From assembly GCA_038214135.1 (NCBI GenBank), contig JBBQSD010000011.1, positions 15,534 through 79,533 on the forward strand: DNA of 64,000 nucleotides, in the 5' to 3' direction. Position numbers and translations under genes: made by a program. Shown here piece by piece: positions 1 through 8,447 of the stretch. The notes under the pieces are model-generated. The model did no database searches. It saw only the letters and a list, made by a program, of their open reading frames with translations, and was not told the DNA's origin. The stretch's first letter is position 1. Each line of letters opens with the position of its first letter. The stretch comes from JANLSE01 sp038214135 (GTDB taxonomy: Bacteria; Chloroflexota; Chloroflexia; Chloroflexales; Roseiflexaceae).

Positions 1-986
1 GCGGTTCCATCAATAATCTGGGCTGGGGTGTTCAACAGTTCCTGGATTCGATCAATACTTGCGGCGGCTTTCTGCAGGTTCTGGATCTCATCGGTGATCT
101 GTTCGAGAGGCCGGAAGATCGCATCGGTATACGAAACCAACAGATAGACTGTCCCAATCGTTAGGATTCCGGCCCCATAGAAATAGGCCCCCGAGCCAAG
201 CGCAATCACCTGGCCAAGTGTGAACAAGCCCATCCAGGTCATCACCATGAATGTGTTCATCACCCCGGCCTGCTTCTCGATCACCAGCCGCTGCCAGTTG
301 AAGCGGAACAGATCGCGCATCACGAAGCCAGTGGCCCCACTCGAACGGATATCCTCGGTGCCAGAAAGCTGCTCTTCAATAAAACCGAACAGATCGGCGC
401 TGGACTCACGTGATGCCTTCCAGAATGGTGTTGCGATATTGCGCATCCGAACCAGCGCCTATAAGGCAAAGCTGGCATAGATCGCCAGGGCCAGGCTGAT
501 CCGCCAATCGATGAAGGCCAGTGCGATCAGCACGCCAAACAGCAGTAGTAGGCTGCCAATCACCCGCACAACGAACTGGGCAAAGAAGATCGCCAGATTG
601 GCAACATCGCCATCGATCCGCTCGATCATGGCACCAGGCGTATGATCATGATGGAAGCGCATATCTAAACGCAAACAGTGCAACGCCAGATCCTCGCGCA
701 TCTGGTTTGTCGCCGTCCAGCCAATATCCTCGCCAACATAGGTCGATGCAACCGTCGTGATCTGGAGCAGGATCGCACCGACCAGAAAGAACCCACCAGC
801 CCACAACAGACGCTCAAGCGGAGCGTCTGTCTGAGCGGTATCGATAAAATAACGAATGATCTGTGGATTGGCGAGCTGCAGGCCGATTCCACTCAGAATC
901 AGCACTGCCAGTAGAACAACTTTTGGCCACTGTGGTCGCAAATAATCCGATAACAGTGCCCAGAACTGCCGGAGCGGGATATTCAC
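1..986 (-). pseudogene. ABC transporter transmembrane domain, interrupted by an in-frame TAG and cut by the window edge
   Basis: This is the N-terminal membrane domain of an ABC exporter half-transporter (type I exporter fold, MsbA/MdlB-like). Reading starts at an ATG at 986 and shows several hydrophobic segments, followed by the coupling-helix-like stretch MIERIDGDVANLA that is typical of these exporters. Codon 176 is TAG (459-461). The same frame then continues without another stop to base 1 and still reads as the family: MRNIATPFWKASRESSADLF, then a long membrane region, then PLEQITDEIQNLQKAA, the usual link to the nucleotide-binding domain. The ATPase domain lies outside the window. One substitution (for example TTG to TAG) would explain the stop, so this is either a fresh nonsense mutation or a base-call error. 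No RBS-linked restart is obvious after the stop. Confidence 0.75.
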
Positions 987-1007
987 AAGCGCTCCTCATC
1001 TTGGGTA

Positions 1008-1045
1008 GGCGGGGTTTGGGGAGGCGAAGCCTCCCAAACCCCGCC
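1008..1045. repeat. Intergenic hairpin, GGCGGGGTTTGGG family
   Basis: Near-perfect inverted repeat with arms 1008-1025 and 1029-1045, separated by GAA, with one bulged G. It fills the 64-bp spacer between the Eis-like acetyltransferase and the ABC transporter. A sister copy lies at 4109-4148. It could act as an mRNA-stabilising or terminator hairpin, but no T-run follows on the minus strand. Confidence 0.8.
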
Positions 1046-1050
1046 ATGTA

Positions 1051-2427
1051 TTAATCCTGCCCAATCGCCCACGAACGCTGCTTGGGGAAGAGCGCGTTCA
1101 GTACGACTGTCGCATCGTCCTCGGCCCACACATCGGGGAAGGCATAGCGCAGATCGGCCAGACTCCGCCGCCCAAACAATAGTTGCAGGAATACCAGTGG
1201 CGGGAAGCCAGCCTTTGTTTCTGGGTTCCATACTGGCCGCCGCCACGGCTCGCAGGTTGTGAGTTTGCCATTCTCAAACACAAGCCGCAGCCCATCGCGA
1301 TAGAAATCCAGTTTGAGATCGCCGCTATAGCCAGCCGCTGGCGAGCTCGCCAGCCGCCGTTCCAGTGATGGTGCGATCTTTTGCACGAAGGCTGGCAGAT
1401 CAGGAATGCGCACATACCAGGCATAGGCTGGATCTGTTTTGCTGATCCAGCCAGGCTGCAGTGCATCATAGATCGGGTGCGAATCGCCCAGAACGAACAT
1501 CAGGCGACTCGGTGGCTTGCCCTCTGGATCTACGCGCCAGGGTTCCATCGTTTTCGAAACTGCTTCCAGGCCACGTAGAATACTCGGCAGCATACGGTTT
1601 AGCGGCGCGCCATCAAGCACCGAAATGCCAAAAATACCCAATGTATCGCCCCAGCGTAGGCGGGTGGTCATTACATAGCCAAGCGCCTGCCCATTCGTGT
1701 CGCTGATGATATGCGGGTTGCAGCCCTGGCCCGATTCGGGATTCTGGCCATCGAATATCCAGCGCCACCAGGATTCATCGAATATGGTGGTAACCCGTGC
1801 TTCATAGCCAGCGAACCCATGGCACTCGCGCTCATACAGGGTTCGCAGCAGCGGAATATCTTCCAATGTTGCTGGGCGCAGGGTAAATGGCTCGCTCTCG
1901 CCATCTTTCAGCTTTGGAATGGCGCTAAACGGCACATGGCGGCCACCCTCGAGATCGATGGCATATTCATAGCCGAACTGGCGATAGAAATAGCCAATCC
2001 CGGTAATGCCCTGCACCAGTTGGTGGCGGGCAGCGCTACGAGCATGAAACAGATCAAAAATGCCACGCACCAACCCACGGTTACGGTAATCGGGTAGGCT
2101 TGCAACAGCCTCTGGTCGCCCAATCTCAAACGGAATATCATCATAGCGCCACGTCTGACGTAATACCATCAACGCAGCTGCGATATGACCATGGCGCGTA
2201 TCCTCAACCAGTGCAAAATCGCCCGGCCCAGCTGCCGGATGGCGGCCACTACCAACATCCATGGCCCATGCTGCCATGCGGTGGTTAAACGGTGTATCCT
2301 GCTTCGGGCGAAACACGGTCTCGTACAATATACCGATCTTCTCGTGATCAGCAGCAGTCGACCAGCGTAAAATCAACCCATCGCCCATGTCGCGGCGATA
2401 GCTTGCTTCGTGTATATGTGTTGACAT
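1051..2427 (-). CDS. GNAT N-acetyltransferase, Eis-like two-domain architecture
   Basis: 458-residue acetyl-CoA-dependent N-acetyltransferase. The N-terminal GNAT domain shows the acetyl-CoA loop in the form LPDYRNRGLVRGIFDL (about residues 111-126), followed by GYFYRQFGYEYA, the beta-strand/helix that ends GNAT folds. The remainder, with a second GNAT-like half and a C-terminal SCP2-like segment (SGDLKLDFYRDGLRLVFENG), matches the layout of Eis/enhanced intracellular survival proteins of about 400-460 residues. Some Eis proteins acetylate aminoglycosides; the substrate here cannot be read from sequence. The ATG is preceded by AGGAGA at good spacing. It is co-oriented with the GNAT gene upstream (10-bp gap), suggesting one transcript. 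Confidence 0.8.
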   Translation of the reverse strand: MSTHIHEASYRRDMGDGLILRWSTAADHEKIGILYETVFRPKQDTPFNHRMAAWAMDVGSGRHPAAGPGDFALVEDTRHGHIAAALMVLRQTWRYDDIPFEIGRPEAVASLPDYRNRGLVRGIFDLFHARSAARHQLVQGITGIGYFYRQFGYEYAIDLEGGRHVPFSAIPKLKDGESEPFTLRPATLEDIPLLRTLYERECHGFAGYEARVTTIFDESWWRWIFDGQNPESGQGCNPHIISDTNGQALGYVMTTRLRWGDTLGIFGISVLDGAPLNRMLPSILRGLEAVSKTMEPWRVDPEGKPPSRLMFVLGDSHPIYDALQPGWISKTDPAYAWYVRIPDLPAFVQKIAPSLERRLASSPAAGYSGDLKLDFYRDGLRLVFENGKLTTCEPWRRPVWNPETKAGFPPLVFLQLLFGRRSLADLRYAFPDVWAEDDATVVLNALFPKQRSWAIGQD

Positions 2428-2437
2428 AACATTTCTC

Positions 2438-2977
2438 CTATGTGTTCATTGGTGAACGAAGCTGCCGTGTATCCCATTCTGTTCGCAGCAAACCCATCAC
2501 CATCATATCGACATACCGGCCATTGGAATAACACTCATCGCGCAGTTGACCTTCCAGAACAAAGCCGCAGGCGCGATAGCAGCGAATGGCGCGCTCATTA
2601 TTGGCTAGCATCTGAATTGACACCCGTCGCCAATTCTGGATGCGGAAGATATAATCAAGCAACAATTCGATTGCCTCACGCCCATAGCCCTGGCCAAGGT
2701 ACTCGGGATCAAGAATGGCGATCCCGAACGATGTTGTCCCGGAGTAGCGATTGCTGGAATGCAGGCCGCATCCACCGATGATACGCTCATCAACGACAAT
2801 CGCAAAGCGGTGGTCATCAAGTCGCTTCTCATATTCACGCTCGCGGCGTGCCAGCGAAATGGGTTCCCAGCTATCCTCAACCAGCAGAACGAGATCAACT
2901 TGTTGGTTGAGTTCGTGAAAGCGGGCAAGATCATTGCGATCGATTGCGCGCAGTGTCACCCGTGATCCCTTGAGCAT
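2438..2977 (-). CDS. GNAT N-acetyltransferase, RimJ/RimL type
   Basis: 179-residue single-domain GNAT enzyme. It begins MLKGSRVTLRAIDRNDL, the standard opening of RimJ/RimL-like proteins (large-to-small residue reading L-R-x-x-x-x-x-D). The acetyl-CoA loop is YLGQGYGREAIELLLDYIF, and NNERAIRCYRACGF is the conserved C-terminal strand-helix. The start was set at 2977 because GGAG lies six bases upstream; a longer in-frame reading to 3088 has no RBS and its extra 37 residues are low-quality and overlap a repeat-rich spacer. Substrate unknown: the family acetylates protein N-termini, amino sugars or small amines. Confidence 0.82.
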   Translation of the reverse strand: MLKGSRVTLRAIDRNDLARFHELNQQVDLVLLVEDSWEPISLARREREYEKRLDDHRFAIVVDERIIGGCGLHSSNRYSGTTSFGIAILDPEYLGQGYGREAIELLLDYIFRIQNWRRVSIQMLANNERAIRCYRACGFVLEGQLRDECYSNGRYVDMMVMGLLRTEWDTRQLRSPMNT

Positions 2978-3064
2978 GATGATCTCCAAAGCCTTATTTG
3001 ATGAGATGCGATCAACAGGATCGCGCGAGTGAATAGTTACAAATGAATCAGGTATGCTGCGCTT

Positions 3065-3176
3065 GCACGCCGCAGGCTGAAGCCGCACAGCTATGAGTCG
3101 TCCCTTTGCCGCAGGCCTCAGCCTGCGGATGGCAGGGCATCCTGTATCTCCCGAATCAGCCTGCGGATGGCAGGCC
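3065..3176. repeat. CCGCAGGC palindrome cluster
   Basis: The spacer between the ABC-2 permease and the GNAT gene contains the inverted repeat CCGCAGGC-CTCA-GCCTGCGG (3109-3128), a degenerate copy around 3070-3085, and the direct repeat TCAGCCTGCGGATGGCAGG at about 3118-3136 and 3157-3175. The same palindrome core recurs at 25007-25026 and 26414-26433. No gene is seen in the 200-bp spacer. Confidence 0.75.
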
Positions 3177-3180
3177 CTGA

Positions 3181-4041
3181 TTACCCATTGCGCTTGAGCG
3201 CGCCGGTGGTCTTGGCATAGCGCTCAGCCCGCATAAAGGTATACAATCCAGCCGGGATCGTGATCAGCCCCGTTAGCAGCAATGGCAGAATATAGGGCAC
3301 AAACGCGCTGCCGACGCCGGTTCCACTCAGCAATGCCGCACGCATGCCTTCCAACATATAGGTAGCAGGCGAGAGCCGCGAGAGTGGTTGAAGCAATGTT
3401 GGCAGTACACTCACCGGGTAATAGACACCGCTGACCAACAGAACCAATGCCTTGATAATATTGGTCATCTGTAGGCCCTTTTCTGGTGAGAGCAGCGGCA
3501 AAACAGCCGCAAACATACCCAGGCCAATGAAACTGGTGCTGCCAGCGATCACAATCACAAGCATCGTCCACGGGTTGGCATGGCTCAGATCCACCTGGAA
3601 GAACATTGCGACAACGCCAAGGATGATCGTTGTGTGAAAAATGCCATACAGCATCGCAAACGCAGCCTGCCCAAGCAAATGGGTCAGCCGCGATATCGGT
3701 GCCATGAATGTATACTCAATCGTGCCCTCCCAGCGCTCCCACTGGATCGACTCGCTCACCAGATCGAAGACCAGCGAGAGATAATGCCAGACGAGTGTTC
3801 CGACCATCAGGTACAGAATGAACTCATTGACCTTATCTGGCGGAATCGCAACGCCAGTGATCTCGCCAGAGGCCTTGCCAATAAAGGTGATCGATAGCGC
3901 ATTGACGATTGAGTAGGCCAGCCAGACCAACTCCCAGGCCCAATAGCGCTTGAACAGATTCGCATTACGCTCAATGAAGGCGTAGGCCGCCCGCAGTTCA
4001 CGGCCAACCACGCCGCCACGGCGCTGTGGTATGAGAGTCAT
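3181..4041 (-). CDS. ABC-2 type transporter permease
   Basis: 286-residue membrane protein with about six hydrophobic segments, typical of ABC-2 exporter permeases (NatB/DrrB class). Diagnostic pieces are the cytoplasmic interface helix IQWERWEGTIEYTFMAPIS, where the family has x-x-E-x-G-T-x-E/L-x-L-x-x-x-P, and the late segment LLVSGVYYPVSVLPTLLQPL. The ATG at 4041 follows AGGAGA by nine bases; an open frame extends upstream to 4272 but runs through two intergenic hairpins and has no RBS. The matching ATPase is probably the gene at 7243-8181 on the same strand, although three genes and rsgA lie between them. Exported substrate unknown. Confidence 0.8.
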   Translation of the reverse strand: MTLIPQRRGGVVGRELRAAYAFIERNANLFKRYWAWELVWLAYSIVNALSITFIGKASGEITGVAIPPDKVNEFILYLMVGTLVWHYLSLVFDLVSESIQWERWEGTIEYTFMAPISRLTHLLGQAAFAMLYGIFHTTIILGVVAMFFQVDLSHANPWTMLVIVIAGSTSFIGLGMFAAVLPLLSPEKGLQMTNIIKALVLLVSGVYYPVSVLPTLLQPLSRLSPATYMLEGMRAALLSGTGVGSAFVPYILPLLLTGLITIPAGLYTFMRAERYAKTTGALKRNG

Positions 4042-4069
4042 GATGGATGTTCTCCTGATATTCTTGGCT

Positions 4070-4148
4070 GGGAGGTGTGGAGGGCACGTGTGCCCTCCAA
4101 ACCTCCCTGGTGGGGTTTGGGGAGGCAAAGCCTCCCCCAAACCCCACC
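4070..4148. repeat. Two tandem intergenic hairpins
   Basis: Hairpin A has arms 4070-4087 and 4090-4107 (GGGAGGTGTGGAGGGCAC against GTGCCCTCCAAACCTCCC). Hairpin B has arms 4109-4126 and 4130-4148 (GGTGGGGTTTGGGGAGGC family, same as 1008-1045). They lie back to back between a GNAT gene and the ABC-2 permease and may process or attenuate the polycistronic transcript. Confidence 0.8.
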
Positions 4149-4153
4149 CGCTA

Positions 4154-5131
4154 TTATGGAAGAAGTGAATATAGCGTTCGCGAATAGGTCGTCTGAAACC
4201 CTTCGGACTCATACAGTTTGGTTGCATTCGTCGGGCTTGCGCCATCAACACCAAGGCGTGCATACTCGGCACCCTGAGCCTTGAGCCGCCGCATGCCCTC
4301 GCGCAGCAGCGCTCGCCCTACACCCTGGTGACGGAAAGCCCGCCGTACACCAAGCATGCCAATCCAGCCATCGTTGCGGCCATTGCGCGCGTTTTCAAGC
4401 GGATGGGTACTGCACCAGCAAAAGGCCGCTGGAGTTCCATCCTCGGTAAGCGCGAACAGATCGAGATTGGGATCATGATCAGTCAGGCCACGATAATGGG
4501 TCACGATCTCGGGCGTCCATGGGCTGTAGCCAAAATGATCAACCCAGACCTCATTATGCAATTCTGCATATTCAGCATCGCTCAGGGCTGCATGCACAAT
4601 CCGCAAGCCAGTGGGTAATACAAGCTCAGGCAAAGCATCGGCAAGTGAGCGTACCATCCGCAGAAAGTAGCGAGTTGGCAAAAAGCCCATCCCTTCAAGA
4701 ATGGCCGCCCGTTGCGTTTCGACATCACGCGCCACGGCTTCGAGGCTCAGTTGCACGCCAAACCTGGCACTAGCCGCAGCCGTTAGTTCCTTGGCCCAGG
4801 CAATGATCTGCTCTTCCAGACCCGTAGCGCGTGCATCTGGCAGCACCTTAAACCAGACGAATGCAGCAGCATGTGAATCTACCGCTATCTGATCAACTGG
4901 CCCATGAAATTCCGCATACGCAACCAGCGCATTATCGCTACCGAACCACAGCCGCAGATTCTTGGTTGGTTCAAGCCGCGGATCATTGATCTCATCGCGC
5001 AGCTCGCTCAGCGATACTCCCTCTTCGAGGTGATCGTGTTCCTCGCAGATGTTCAACAGATCAACAATCGGCTGGAGGTCATCTTCGCCCTGATACAGGC
5101 GGGTGGTTATCTCAATCGGCGTGGTGGTCAC
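4154..5131 (-). CDS. Two-domain GNAT acetyltransferase, MshD-like layout
   Basis: 325-residue protein with two GNAT halves. The C-terminal half carries an intact acetyl-CoA site, MLGVRRAFRHQGVGRALLRE (about residues 263-282), followed by LGVDGASPTNATKLYESEGF, the conserved N-x-x-A-x-x-L-Y-x-x-x-G-F ending. The N-terminal half (FVWFKVLPDARATGLEEQII) lacks a clean Q/R-x-x-G-x-G loop and looks degenerate. This arrangement resembles mycothiol synthase MshD and its many uncharacterised relatives; mycothiol synthesis itself is not implied here. It sits five bases downstream of the next GNAT gene, so the two are almost certainly co-transcribed. Confidence 0.8.
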   Translation of the reverse strand: MTTTPIEITTRLYQGEDDLQPIVDLLNICEEHDHLEEGVSLSELRDEINDPRLEPTKNLRLWFGSDNALVAYAEFHGPVDQIAVDSHAAAFVWFKVLPDARATGLEEQIIAWAKELTAAASARFGVQLSLEAVARDVETQRAAILEGMGFLPTRYFLRMVRSLADALPELVLPTGLRIVHAALSDAEYAELHNEVWVDHFGYSPWTPEIVTHYRGLTDHDPNLDLFALTEDGTPAAFCWCSTHPLENARNGRNDGWIGMLGVRRAFRHQGVGRALLREGMRRLKAQGAEYARLGVDGASPTNATKLYESEGFQTTYSRTLYSLLP

Positions 5132-5136
5132 GTCGG

Positions 5137-5739
5137 TTACTCCTGTATTTGTCCAAGCAGGCCCGTCAGGCGCGATGGTCCAAACTCCTCACGGGTCACA
5201 TCCATTAAGATATCGTCGTAGCGCTTGCCATTGAACACGCGCGCGCCGCGCAATCGCCCAGCTTCTTTGAAGCCGGCCTTCAGGTAGGCGCGATGCCCGC
5301 GTTCATTGAAACCGGCGTGCCAGAGGTAGATGGTGTGCAGGTTCAGAAACGTAAAGCCGTAGTCTGTCATCAGCCGGACTGCTTCAGTGCCATAGCCCTG
5401 GCCCCACGCCGATTTTTCACCAATGGCAATGCCCAATTCGGCTACCTGTGGGCGTGTATTGATATGGCTCAGGCTGACCGAGCCAATTGGCTGAAGCCCA
5501 TCGCGCACAATCATCGCAAAGGTACGGCTATCCGTCGCACGAACAACCGAGTTGTACCAATCTTCCTCGTGTTCGGCCATGAACGCCGTTCCCATCGCAC
5601 CAAGATAGGCGCTCAGCTCCAGATCGGCAAACCAGCGCGTGTACAGCGGCAAATCGGATCGCTGTATTGTGCTGAGAAAGATTCGCTCCCCTGGCACTAC
5701 AATCGGGTACTTCTCGGGTTCACGAGATGGGTTTATCAT
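5137..5739 (-). CDS. GNAT N-acetyltransferase, RimJ/RimL type
   Basis: 200-residue GNAT enzyme of the ribosomal-protein/small-amine acetyltransferase class. Motifs: GERIFLSTIQRSDLPLYTRW at the N-terminus, AELGIAIGEKSAWGQGYGTE (beta4 plus acetyl-CoA loop Q-G-Y-G-T-E), and GFNERGHRAYLKAGFKEAGR near the C-terminus. It differs clearly from the paralogue at 2438-2977. It is the first gene of a tight pair with the MshD-like protein (5-bp gap). Substrate unknown. Confidence 0.82.
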   Translation of the reverse strand: MINPSREPEKYPIVVPGERIFLSTIQRSDLPLYTRWFADLELSAYLGAMGTAFMAEHEEDWYNSVVRATDSRTFAMIVRDGLQPIGSVSLSHINTRPQVAELGIAIGEKSAWGQGYGTEAVRLMTDYGFTFLNLHTIYLWHAGFNERGHRAYLKAGFKEAGRLRGARVFNGKRYDDILMDVTREEFGPSRLTGLLGQIQE

Positions 5740-5763
5740 TGTTTCACTCGTTATTATTCGTAT

Positions 5764-5850
5764 TCAGGAGTCAGGAGTCAGGAGCCAGAATAGCGCATGA
5801 GCAAGGTCAGTGGCACATCTTCTGACTCCTGACTCCTGAATTCTGACTTC
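5764..5850. repeat. TCAGGAGTCAGGAGTCAG dispersed repeat, two inverted copies
   Basis: A TCAGGAGTCAGGAGTCAGG tract at 5764-5790 faces a TCTGACTCCTGACTCCTGA tract at 5820-5840, giving a long stem-loop in the spacer between two genes. Further copies of the 7-bp-period unit lie at about 6232-6250, 6308-6331, 10951-10970, 12313-12344, 22121-22138, 40332-40360 and 52656-52688, always between genes. Confidence 0.8.
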
Positions 5851-5854
5851 TGGT

Positions 5855-6088
5855 TTAATCCCGCTTCCCACCGCGCCGGATGGTCTTGCGCCGTTCACTG
5901 CGCCGCTGTTGCGCCGCATCGACACTCCCGCGTGCCGATCGCCGCCGATCACGCATTTCGGCGCTGCCCTGTTGCGCCCGCAAGCGCTCATCACTATCGC
6001 GCACACCGATCAGTTCTTCCCAATCATCGGTGTCTTCCAATTCTTCAAGCTCGTCGATATCCTGAACATACAGATGAATTCGTGGCAT
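5855..6088 (-). CDS. Small protein with acidic N-terminal and basic C-terminal half
   Basis: 77 residues, no family recognised. The first half is strongly acidic (DIDELEELEDTDDWEELIG), the second half strongly basic and low-complexity (RRRSARGSVDAAQQRRSERRK). The start at 6088 was chosen because GGAGGG lies ten bases upstream; an in-frame ATG eleven codons earlier has no RBS. The charge split suggests a disordered nucleic-acid- or protein-binding tail, but that is inference. It lies downstream of rsgA on the same strand, separated by a repeat-containing spacer. Confidence 0.5.
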   Translation of the reverse strand: MPRIHLYVQDIDELEELEDTDDWEELIGVRDSDERLRAQQGSAEMRDRRRSARGSVDAAQQRRSERRKTIRRGGKRD

Positions 6089-6136
6089 GGTGTGGCTGCC
6101 CTCCGCAATGGGCGCATGCACAACGCGGCGCCCTGC

Positions 6137-6202
6137 TTAACTTGACGTAACGTCCGTCGCGTTCACGCTCCAGCAGCATCCGACAATTGCAGTTGTATTC
6201 AT
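6137..6202 (-). CDS. Possible 21-residue leader-like ORF
   Basis: An ATG at 6202 follows a strong AAAGGAG at seven-base spacing and opens a frame MNTTAIVGCCWSVNATDVTSS that ends in TAA. The RBS is better than those of many genes here, but the peptide has no recognisable family. A second frame across the same DNA (stop at 6045) has a Cys-rich stretch CACAHCGG and overlaps the downstream small gene. Either, both or neither may be translated. Confidence 0.25.
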   Translation of the reverse strand: MNTTAIVGCCWSVNATDVTSS

Positions 6203-6329
6203 GTATGTGCTCCTTTCGATGTATCAAGTATTCAGGAGTCAGGAGTCAGAATGATCTGAATGAGTGGCTGTGGCGATTGTAAAAGCACTGAGTCAGGTCT
6301 AGCATATTCTGACTTCTGACTTCTGACTC

Positions 6330-7232
6330 CTACCCATCCTCACGTAGTTTGCAATAGCTCGCATAGCGATGCGTATCGATCTCACCGCGTGCGAGGGCCG
6401 CCTGTACTGCACAATCCGGCTCGTGCGTATGGGTGCAACTATTGAAATAACACTGCCCGATGAATGGCCGAAACTCACGGAAGCACCAGGCCAATTCATC
6501 GACGGGAAAGCGCCACAGCCCTAATTCCCGAATACCAGGTGTATCGGCCAGAAACCCGCCACCCGGTAGATCCAGTGCTATCAGTTCCGCAACACGAGTG
6601 GTATGGCGGCCCTTGCCAATCGCACCGCTGACCTCGCCTGTGTCCAGGTTCAATCCTGGCTGCACGACATTGAACAAACTGCTCTTGCCAACGCCAGATT
6701 TGCCCGTGACCGCGCTGATTCGGCCTGCCAGCAACCGGCGGATCTCATCAATGCCATAGCCATCTGTGACGCTGGTATACACAACCTGGTAGCCGATCTT
6801 CGTATATGCTGCGAACATCTGCTTGGCGCGTTCCAAGCCAATCAGATCAACCTTGTTCGCCACGATCACGGCATCAATCTCGCTAAATTCGGTCAGCACC
6901 AGATAGCGATCAAGCATGCCGGGATGAAATTCGGGTTGCGCGCACGCAAACACAAGCAGAATCTGGTTTGCATTGGCGACGATTACATCTTCTTTCCAGA
7001 TGCCCTTGGTAAAGGCTGCGCGGCGAGCCAGCTTCGTTCGTCGTGGATGAATAGCTTCAATCGCACCCTTGCCAGGCGCAATCTGTACAACGTCGACGAG
7101 ATCACCAATGACGGCCAGATCGCTTGATTGGCGTTCTTTCTTCAGGCGACCGCGTAACGAGCATTCCAACACGCCCATATCGGTCTGAACCCAGAAGAAG
7201 CCGCTCTGTGCGCGCATCACCGTTCCTTGCAT
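6330..7232 (-). CDS. rsgA: Small ribosomal subunit biogenesis GTPase RsgA
   Basis: 300-residue circularly permuted GTPase that assists 30S maturation. Order of motifs is the permuted one: N-terminal OB-fold (MQGTVMRAQSGFFWVQTD), then G4 VANKVDLI, then the P-loop GKSGVGKSSLFN, then G3 LADTPGIRELG, and finally the zinc-binding segment CYFNSCTHTHEPDC. Length fits the family (about 290-350). The start was set at 7232, where GAGGAG (which also contains the end of the upstream gene) precedes the ATG; an in-frame ATG at 7286 would overlap the ABC ATPase. The stop codon lies at the edge of a TCAGGAGTC repeat. Confidence 0.95.
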   Translation of the reverse strand: MQGTVMRAQSGFFWVQTDMGVLECSLRGRLKKERQSSDLAVIGDLVDVVQIAPGKGAIEAIHPRRTKLARRAAFTKGIWKEDVIVANANQILLVFACAQPEFHPGMLDRYLVLTEFSEIDAVIVANKVDLIGLERAKQMFAAYTKIGYQVVYTSVTDGYGIDEIRRLLAGRISAVTGKSGVGKSSLFNVVQPGLNLDTGEVSGAIGKGRHTTRVAELIALDLPGGGFLADTPGIRELGLWRFPVDELAWCFREFRPFIGQCYFNSCTHTHEPDCAVQAALARGEIDTHRYASYCKLREDG

Positions 7233-7242
7233 AGGCCGGGTT

Positions 7243-8181
7243 TCACTCCTCTGCAGCACTATTCTCGTCCAGTTCAAAATCATCATCGAGGCTCTTCCCG
7301 GTTAGTTTCAGGAAGACATCCTCCATCGTCGTTGCGCCATTCTTGCCGATCTGCTGGCCAATTGTGCGCTTCAGCCCAGCTGGCGTATCGAGGGCAACGA
7401 TCCGCCCGTCATCAATGACGGCGATTCGATCACACAATCGATCGGCCTCATCCATATCGTGGGTTGTCAGAAACACCGTCGTATCGTGCTGTTCGCGCAT
7501 CCGCAACACAAAGCGCTGCACATCCTGCTTCGAGCGCGGATCGAGGCCAGTAGTCGGCTCATCAAGCAATAACATCACCGGTGATGTCAGCAGCCCGCGA
7601 GCAATTGCGACCTTCTGCTGCATTCCACGCGACATATTCTCAAGTGGCTCATACAGGCGCTTTTCTTTCAGGCCAATCTCACGCATGATCTCGATTGCCC
7701 GCGCTCGTGCTGCCCGTGGTTCAAGATCATACAATCGTGCCGCATACATCAGGTTTTCGAGCGCCGAGAGCTTCTTGAAGAACGATGCCTCGACACTCAC
7801 GCGGTTGATCATGCGCCGTACTGCACGCTCATCGCGCTGGACATCCATGCCGAATACGCGAATCTCGCCGCCATCGGGAATCAGCAGGGTCGATATCAGC
7901 CGAATAAGCGTTGATTTGCCGGAACCATTGGCACCAAGCAAGCCAAAAATTTCGCCCTTCCGAACGGTTATATTCATGGTATCGACTGCCACCATCACCT
8001 GGCGTGGCTGCCGATTACGCTTCCAGAATGACTGATCCTGGCGGCCTTTGGTAAAGCGCTTGACTGCGTCCACAATTTCCAATGCGATCTGGCGAGTGTC
8101 CGGCAGGGGCGTATCGATTGGCAATACGCCCTGCAGATCACTCAGGTCACTTGTCAGGTCGCTTAATGGTGCGCTGATCAT
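7243..8181 (-). CDS. ABC-2 type transporter ATP-binding protein
   Basis: 312-residue ATPase of the NatA/DrrA class. Walker A is GLLGANGSGKSTLIR, the signature is MSRGMQQKVAIARGLL, Walker B is VMLLLDEPTTGLDP, and the H-loop is LTTHDMDEADRL. The first 50 residues (PDTRQIALEIVDAVKRFTKG) are an extension before the domain. The C-terminus is acidic (DDDFELDENSAAEE). The likely partner is the ABC-2 permease at 3181-4041. The gene is 10 bp downstream of a 70-residue protein and 10 bp upstream of rsgA, so the three are likely co-transcribed. Confidence 0.9.
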   Translation of the reverse strand: MISAPLSDLTSDLSDLQGVLPIDTPLPDTRQIALEIVDAVKRFTKGRQDQSFWKRNRQPRQVMVAVDTMNITVRKGEIFGLLGANGSGKSTLIRLISTLLIPDGGEIRVFGMDVQRDERAVRRMINRVSVEASFFKKLSALENLMYAARLYDLEPRAARARAIEIMREIGLKEKRLYEPLENMSRGMQQKVAIARGLLTSPVMLLLDEPTTGLDPRSKQDVQRFVLRMREQHDTTVFLTTHDMDEADRLCDRIAVIDDGRIVALDTPAGLKRTIGQQIGKNGATTMEDVFLKLTGKSLDDDFELDENSAAEE

Positions 8182-8190
8182 GAAGTTCCC

Positions 8191-8403
8191 CTATATATCT
8201 CGCTCAGGGTCGATCACACGCAGCTCAATATGCTGCGCATCCAGGGTATCGAACGCAAACCCGAATAATCGGTCGATCCACCCATCAACACTATCAAGCA
8301 GATGGTGTGGGATCTCGGTGTAGAACGTCTGTTTTTCGCCGACGGAGTGTGATGGTTGCTCTGTCGAGTCGACGAGGGTGCCGTCAATATGTTGGATCAC
8401 CAC
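8191..8403 (-). CDS. Small hypothetical protein upstream of ABC ATPase
   Basis: 70 residues, GTG start with GGGAG eight bases upstream. The sequence (HIDGTLVDSTEQ, then PHHLLDSVDGWIDRLFGFAF, then HIELRVIDPERDI) has no recognised family or membrane segment. The 9-bp gap to the ABC ATPase suggests co-translation. Confidence 0.55.
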   Translation of the reverse strand: MVIQHIDGTLVDSTEQPSHSVGEKQTFYTEIPHHLLDSVDGWIDRLFGFAFDTLDAQHIELRVIDPERDI

Positions 8404-8447
8404 AGGTCTCTCTCCCTTGTCTATCGCACGCTACTACTAGTTTGGTT

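Noticed and set aside
4042..4272. Extended N-terminus of the ABC-2 permease
   Set aside because: The extension passes through two perfect hairpins and lacks an RBS, while ATG 4041 has AGGAGA.
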